Origin: DASRHG01 sp035650655
GTDB taxonomy: Bacteria; Desulfobacterota; Binatia; DP-6
Length of the DNA stretch: 64,000 nucleotides
Assembly: GCA_035650655.1 (NCBI GenBank)
Contig: DASRHG010000169.1
Span: 1 to 64,000, forward strand
Reading direction: 5' to 3'
Shown piece by piece: positions 59,909-64,000 of this stretch. Under the pieces are notes generated by a model that saw nothing but the letters and a program-made list of their open reading frames with translations, did no database searches and was not told where the DNA came from. Every line of letters starts with the position of its first letter. Positions within the stretch are counted from its first letter, which is position 1. A program made the translations under genes and the position numbers.

Positions 59909-60786
59909 GCGAGCCCTCCCGCCCGGCTCGTCTCGACGGCCGCGTACAGATCCGCTTCGAAGACCTCGAGCAACGCGTCGAGCGCGTCCGGGCCGAGCCC
60001 GAGGAGCCGCCACGCCGCCGCGGACACGGGCGGCACGCACGTGTCGCCGCCGAAGCCGTAGCCGTAGGCGCGGACGAGCGTGTTCGCGACGTGCACGACG
60101 GCCGTCTCGACCGGCGCGGAACGGGCACGCTCGGGCGCGTGGTGGTGCACGACCGGCTCCTGGACGCGCATCGGGAAGCGCCAGCGGGCGAGCAGCCACG
60201 AGGCGACCTCGGCGTGGTCGACGCCGAGGAGCTCCCGCTCGACGTCGCGGAACGCGACCCGCTCGGCGGCGGTGCGAGCGAGGACGGCGGCGAACACGTC
60301 CGGCGCCCGCTGGTAGAGGACGACCTTGCCGAGGTCGTGGAGCAGCCCGGCGCTCGAGACCTCCTCGGGCGCCTTCAACCCGAGCCGCTTCGCGAGCGCA
60401 CCGGCCGCGACCGCCGTGCCGATCGAGTGCTCCCAGAAGCCCGTCAGGTTGATGCGGAGGTCGAGCACGGAGGTGCTGTAGAGGAGGCTTCGCGTGACGG
60501 TCGTGCCGAGGACGGTGAGCGCCTGGGTCACGGACCCGATTCGTCCCGAGAGACCGTAGAACGCCGAGTTGGCGAGCCGGAGGAGCTGCGCCGTCAGGAC
60601 CTGGTCGGTCTCGATCAACGCCGCCGCTTCCGCGAGGTCCGCCTCGGGATTGGCGAGCGTGTCGGCGACGCGTTGGACGACGATCGGGAGCGTCGGCAGC
60701 TCGCGCAGCCGCTCGACCTCACGGCGGATCGTCCGCGGGTCGGCGGCGCCGGTCTCTCGCGCGGGCCTTGGCGGAACGGACGGCAT
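59905..60786 (-). CDS. HDOD domain signalling protein
   Basis: 293 residues. The HDOD domain opens with RREVERLRELPTLPIVVQRV and has ANSAFYGLSGRIGSVTQAL, then SSAGLLHDLGKVVLYQ. These are HD-related signalling proteins without the full catalytic set. It is coupled to the NtrC-like regulator by a 4-bp overlap, so the two probably work in one signalling route. The input signal and targets are unknown. Confidence 0.9.
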   Translation of the reverse strand: MPSVPPRPARETGAADPRTIRREVERLRELPTLPIVVQRVADTLANPEADLAEAAALIETDQVLTAQLLRLANSAFYGLSGRIGSVTQALTVLGTTVTRSLLYSTSVLDLRINLTGFWEHSIGTAVAAGALAKRLGLKAPEEVSSAGLLHDLGKVVLYQRAPDVFAAVLARTAAERVAFRDVERELLGVDHAEVASWLLARWRFPMRVQEPVVHHHAPERARSAPVETAVVHVANTLVRAYGYGFGGDTCVPPVSAAAWRLLGLGPDALDALLEVFEADLYAAVETSRAGGLA

Positions 60787-60986
60787 CGGTCATCCTGCGG
60801 TGCGGCATCCCGCCCACCGCGGTCGACGTTCGGCGCGGCGCCTTCGGGTCCCGCATCCGCTCTCGACATTCAGCGTAGCGGCCGACCCGTCGACTCACAA
60901 ACCGCGCTTGACAGTCGGTAGGCAACCTGCGAATCGATGAAAGTGGGATATTTTGCCGGCTTGCTCACCGAGACAGGAGGCTTGTG

Positions 60987-61283
60987 ATGATCGGCAGGAA
61001 GCTCGGATCCGTGCTCGTGACCGTGGTGTTCGGGCTCAGCCTCTCCGCGGCGCCCGCGATGGCAAAGAATCACTGCTCGCCGTTGAAGAACCACACGAAG
61101 GGCTGCAAGAACGAGATCAGGGGCTGTCAGGGCATCCACCTCTGCAAGGACAGGAGCGTCAAGGGGAAGAACCGGCGGAAGTGCCTCAGGAGCTGCAAGA
61201 CGGACATCGTGAACGCCTGCAAGGCGGACAACACCGTCTGCACCGCGTCGCCCTCGGGCGCGTTCCTCGACGCCATCGACTGA
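60987..61283 (+). CDS. Small Cys-rich secreted protein
   Basis: 98 residues from ATG 60987, with AGGAGGC upstream. A signal peptide (about 1-26, ending APAMAK) leads to a basic mature protein with eight cysteines (HCSPL, KGCKNEIRGCQG, HLCKD, KCLRSCKTD, ACKADNTVC). This would make four disulfides. A TTGACA-like box lies at 60908. No family is recognised. It might be an antimicrobial or structural peptide, but that is speculation. Confidence 0.7.
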   Translation: MIGRKLGSVLVTVVFGLSLSAAPAMAKNHCSPLKNHTKGCKNEIRGCQGIHLCKDRSVKGKNRRKCLRSCKTDIVNACKADNTVCTASPSGAFLDAID

Positions 61284-61483
61284 TCCGATTACGCCGGCCG
61301 TCCCGCGGCCCGGTGCCCGGGACGGTCGCGCGCCGTCCCCCCGCGCGTGCGCGGGTCCGCCCTCCGATCGCTCGGTGCGCCGTCCGGCGCCGCGCTCGAC
61401 GCGTCGGGTGACAGGGCGCGACGAGCCGTGCGCGACTACCCGGGGCCAGCCCTGGGCACGGCGCTTGCTCCATCCGAGCGGCG

Positions 61484-61705
61484 ATGGATCCGACCCTTCG
61501 CGGAGCTCGATGCCGTACGACGCGACCCATCGCGCACCACGCGGGCTGGCTGCCGCGTGAGCTGCGGGGCACGGTTCGCTACACCACCGAGAACCTCGGC
61601 CGGACCCTCGTGTGCGTGGAGTTCGACTCCGGCCAATCGCTCCTCGTCCTCGCGGACGACGTGTCCATCGAGGGCGTGACGGAGTCGCCGCGGACGGGCG
61701 GCTAG
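61484..61705 (+). CDS. Small protein of unknown function
   Basis: 73 residues. The core RGTVRYTTENLGRTLVCVEF and LLVLADDVSIEG look like a small beta-barrel, as in conserved short proteins of cyanobacteria and Deltaproteobacteria. The N-terminal 30 residues are less certain. It overlaps the end of the dacA-like gene on the other strand by 4 bp. Function unknown. Confidence 0.5.
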   Translation: MDPTLRGARCRTTRPIAHHAGWLPRELRGTVRYTTENLGRTLVCVEFDSGQSLLVLADDVSIEGVTESPRTGG

Positions 61706-62853
61706 GGCGTCGTCGAAGCCGACAGTCCGCGGTTCCAGAACCACGACAGCCAGCCGGTCGCGGCAACGTCCCGGTCCGCGACGACGGCGACCCGTCCGAG
61801 CTCCTGGTCGCCGCGGCGCACGACGATGTCGCCGAGCGGCTGTCGCCGGTGGACCGGCGCCTGGATGAGGCGCGGGATGCGTGCCTCGACCGCGATGCCC
61901 TTGTCCTCGGCGCGCTTCACGAGCACGCGGAGGTCGTCGACCGCGACCGCCTGGACGTGCTCGTCGAGCCCGCCGGCGACGGGGACGTCGCCGACGGCGA
62001 CGCCGCGATGCGCGGGCGCCACCATCCGCCAGCTCGCGAACGCCTCGTTCAAGAGGCGCGTCGCCTCGCCGAAGCATCCCGCCTTCGTCGGCACGCCGAG
62101 CACGACCGCGATGACGCTCAGGTCGTTCCGCTTCGCGGTCGCCGTGACCGAGAAGCCCGCCTCCCGGTAGTAGCCCGTCTTGAGCCCGGTCGCGCCCTGG
62201 TACGTGCGCACGAGGTGGTTCGTGTTCTGCATCTGCATTGCGCCGTTGCGAAAGGGCGCTTCGACCGTCCCCGCCCACGCCATCACCTCGGGGAAGCGCA
62301 TGAGCTCGCGCGCGAGGACCGCGAGGTCGTGCGCGCTCGTGAGATCCGCCGTCTGCCCGGGACCCGGCGGCAGCCCGTGGGGCGTCTGATACGTCGTATC
62401 GGCGAGTCCGAGCTGCTTCGCGCGCGCGTTCATCAGCTCGACGAAGGCGGCGCTCGAGCCCGCGAGGTGCTCGGCGACGGCGACCGCCGCATCGTTCGCC
62501 GAGTGGATCATCACGGCCTTCAGCATCTCCTCGAGCGAGAACGTCTCGCCCTCGGCGAGGTACACCTGCGATCCGCCGATCCGGCTCGCCCACGCCGAGG
62601 TTCGCACGGGCTCGGAGAGCGAGTTCGCGCCGCCCCGCACCCGCTCCATCGCGAGCAGCACGGTCATCATCTTCGTCATCGACGCGGGGGGCCAGCGCTT
62701 GTGCGAGTCGTGCTCGGCGAGGACGGTCCCGCTGTCGGCGTCCATGACCAGATACGCGACCGGGGGGCCCGGTGCCGCCGCGCGTCGCGCGAACGCCGCG
62801 GTCCCGGAGACCGCGATCGCAACCGCCGTGACTGCCACCCTCCACCGCCCCAT
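61702..62853 (-). CDS. dacA: D-alanyl-D-alanine carboxypeptidase (PBP5/6-like)
   Basis: 383 residues. A signal peptide is followed by the S11 domain with the catalytic triad motifs SxxK in PPASMTKMMT, SxN in IHSANDAAVAVAEHL and KTG in GLKTGYYREAGF. It trims the terminal D-Ala from peptidoglycan stem peptides. The C-terminal beta domain ends in a hydrophobic segment (GWLSWFWNRGL) that may anchor it to the membrane. Confidence 0.93.
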   Translation of the reverse strand: MGRWRVAVTAVAIAVSGTAAFARRAAAPGPPVAYLVMDADSGTVLAEHDSHKRWPPASMTKMMTVLLAMERVRGGANSLSEPVRTSAWASRIGGSQVYLAEGETFSLEEMLKAVMIHSANDAAVAVAEHLAGSSAAFVELMNARAKQLGLADTTYQTPHGLPPGPGQTADLTSAHDLAVLARELMRFPEVMAWAGTVEAPFRNGAMQMQNTNHLVRTYQGATGLKTGYYREAGFSVTATAKRNDLSVIAVVLGVPTKAGCFGEATRLLNEAFASWRMVAPAHRGVAVGDVPVAGGLDEHVQAVAVDDLRVLVKRAEDKGIAVEARIPRLIQAPVHRRQPLGDIVVRRGDQELGRVAVVADRDVAATGWLSWFWNRGLSASTTP

Positions 62854-62892
62854 GCGTCCTCCCCCGCGGCGCCCCCCGCGGCGTTCCCCGTC

Positions 62893-63363
62893 TCAGCGCG
62901 CGAGGGTGGAGAGCGCCTCGGCGCGGCGGATCAGCTGATCCGCTTCGGCACGGATCACGTGTCCCGTGCCGTCGAGCTCGCCGTCGAGAAGCAGCCCGCC
63001 CACGTCCCCCGCGCGCCGAAGAAAGGCGACGAACCCCTCGCGCGTGAGACGCTGGGGTACGTAGCCGCGGGTATTCACCAGCTCGCTCCACACCGGGCCG
63101 ACCGCCGCATCGTTGGTCCACACGAACAGCGTCCAGCCCCACTCCCACCGGCCGCCAAGATACTCGCCCGCGGACCGCCGCGCGGGCGGCCGCCAGAAGA
63201 CGAGGAAGCCGGCCGACCGCGAGAGCGCCTGGAGCGCGGCGAGAGGCCGCGGTCGGGTCGCCGCTGGACGCAGACGCGGACCTGGGTGGAGCCGTCGGCG
63301 AGCCGCGAAATCGACCTGGATGACTTTGGCGCGTGTCGCGGTCTGCGTAGTGGTCTGCTGCAA
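62893..63363 (-). CDS. Protein of unknown function
   Basis: 156 residues. A basic, Arg/Pro/Thr-rich N-terminal half is followed by a more ordered region (RWEWGWTLFVWTNDAAVGPV, then PQRLTREGFVAFLRRAGD). No family is recognised. It is upstream of dacA on the same strand by 40 bp. Confidence 0.5.
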   Translation of the reverse strand: MQQTTTQTATRAKVIQVDFAARRRLHPGPRLRPAATRPRPLAALQALSRSAGFLVFWRPPARRSAGEYLGGRWEWGWTLFVWTNDAAVGPVWSELVNTRGYVPQRLTREGFVAFLRRAGDVGGLLLDGELDGTGHVIRAEADQLIRRAEALSTLAR

Positions 63364-63412
63364 GGCGCGCCGAGGCTACCAGCGCCTCCCGAGGAGGTCA
63401 ACGAAAAAGAGG

Positions 63413-63775
63413 CTAGTGGCCGTAGCGGGTGTCGGCGTGCGAGGCGAGCTGCTCGAGCAGCCGCTGCTCGGCCTGCCGGTACGCGACCGCCCGAAGCATC
63501 TCCTGAGTCTGCTGGGCGAGGGGCACGGAGGCGATCACACCGGCCAGCTCCGCCGGGGAGAGCTGGACAATGGCGTTCTCCATGGCGTCGATCACCTCGC
63601 CCGGCAGCTCCGGCACGTCCACCTGCTTCGCGACCTCGAGCGCCGCCTGGAAGCGGCGCGCGAACTGCTCCTTCGCCTCGGCACGCTCCTCGGGCGTGCA
63701 GACGGCCCCGATCTTCTTCGCGGCGGCGTCGAACAGCCGGTCGAAGGCCTGGAGGAGGGCTTCCCGTCCAGTCAT
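63413..63775 (-). CDS. Alpha-helical protein of unknown function
   Basis: 120 residues from ATG 63775. Almost entirely helical (ALLQAFDRLFDAAAKKIG, then RAEAKEQFARRFQAALEVAK). It could be a small cytoplasmic or regulatory protein. An in-frame extension to 63871 exists but looks non-coding. Divergent from the coiled-coil protein at the right end. Confidence 0.6.
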   Translation of the reverse strand: MTGREALLQAFDRLFDAAAKKIGAVCTPEERAEAKEQFARRFQAALEVAKQVDVPELPGEVIDAMENAIVQLSPAELAGVIASVPLAQQTQEMLRAVAYRQAEQRLLEQLASHADTRYGH

Positions 63776-63859
63776 GCGCGCCAGTCTAGCCACGAGCGCC
63801 CACCCTGTCACCCCGCGCTGGGTTTGAACTCGGCCCGTCCGTTCAGTACCGTCGAGGAC

Positions 63860-64000
63860 ATGCACGGACACTCATGGAAGAGCCTCCTCCCGACCACCGC
63901 CGCGGCGCTCCTCCTCGCCGCCGTCGCGGTCCCCGCCCACGCCGGCTCGGTCGCCGACTCCGCGCAGCGCGCCGAGCAGGCCGCCGCCCGCGCGGAAGCC
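63860..64000 (+). CDS. Lpp/alanine-zipper-like exported protein, 5' part only
   Basis: The reading frame from ATG 63860 runs off the right edge. A signal peptide (about 1-28, ending VPAHAG) is followed by SVADSAQRAEQAAARAEA, an alanine-rich coiled coil. The RAEQAAARAE unit is identical to that in the lipoprotein at 41853, so the two are probably paralogues. This one has a signal-peptidase I-type site and no lipobox. Confidence 0.6.
   Translation, partial: MHGHSWKSLLPTTAAALLLAAVAVPAHAGSVADSAQRAEQAAARAEA

Overview
Organism. The window is very GC-rich, with dense genes, frequent GTG starts and many 1-4 bp stop/start overlaps. It is a bacterial chromosome segment. CarD, an M48/TPR protease, HtpX, an anti-sigma/ECF pair, lipoproteins, lytic transglycosylase, LPS-type glycosyltransferase and RmuC point to a Gram-negative (diderm) bacterium. 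The style fits an uncultured soil or sediment lineage of the former Deltaproteobacteria (for example Binatota-like) or a similar high-GC phylum. That placement is inference; no rRNA gene is present to settle it. No CRISPR array, intact prophage or intact insertion sequence was seen.

Layout. (1) 1-3831: the tail of an IS110-like transposase, then a sulfur-assimilation cluster: a CysO/MoaD-like sulfur carrier, a CysM-like cysteine synthase, a degenerate MoeB/ThiF-like protein, ATP sulfurylase and a small CxxC protein. (2) 3872-9657, minus strand: DNA polymerase I, an ECF sigma/anti-sigma pair with two envelope proteins, and a frame-disrupted GHKL ATPase with an Ig-like segment. (3) 9800-14324: a four-gene Gld-type ABC exporter module (ATPase, permease, GldG-like, DUF4340). 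(4) 14350-27545: a small lipoprotein, HisC and a helical-repeat protein; an orphan RelE-like toxin and an SDR; then a long translationally coupled heme/siroheme operon (met8-like, ccsA, hemA, hemC, cobA-hemD fusion, hemB) running into an M48 protease and another SDR; then a lytic transglycosylase. (5) 27665-30871: a peptide-type ABC importer without its ATPases. (6) 30883-37497, minus: mutM, rsmA, tsaD, degP/htrA, DUF1844, htpX and a GT9 glycosyltransferase. (7) 37538-41743: cysK-larE, carD and a solitary groEL. (8) 41853-47130: an Lpp-like lipoprotein, then a minus-strand CoA-metabolism operon (ygfZ-like, desulforedoxin, crotonase, acyl-CoA ligase, crotonase, desulforedoxin, coaD). (9) 47197-52478: a BadI/MenB-like crotonase, Rieske ferredoxin, GST, DGQHR-domain protein, RmuC and a secreted collagen-like protein. 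(10) 52530-53336: genomic rubble, consisting of half a tRNA-Arg and adjoining fragments of a class III cyclase and a VOC protein. (11) 53344-64000: an LssY_C protein, phosphoesterases, a duplicated-VOC protein, a HAD hydrolase, an atypical NtrC-like regulator coupled to an HDOD protein, a Cys-rich secreted protein, a D,D-carboxypeptidase, and the start of a second Lpp-like protein.

How it fits together. Two separate cysteine-making loci (carrier-protein type at the left; CysK with LarE in the middle) and the heme/siroheme operon link sulfate assimilation, siroheme supply and sulfur transfer. The most unusual items are the sulfur-carrier locus (carrier diglycine not C-terminal, E1-like partner lacking key residues), two stand-alone desulforedoxins bracketing an acyl-CoA ligase/crotonase operon (genes too small for most gene callers), and the tRNA-Arg half with gene fragments beside it.
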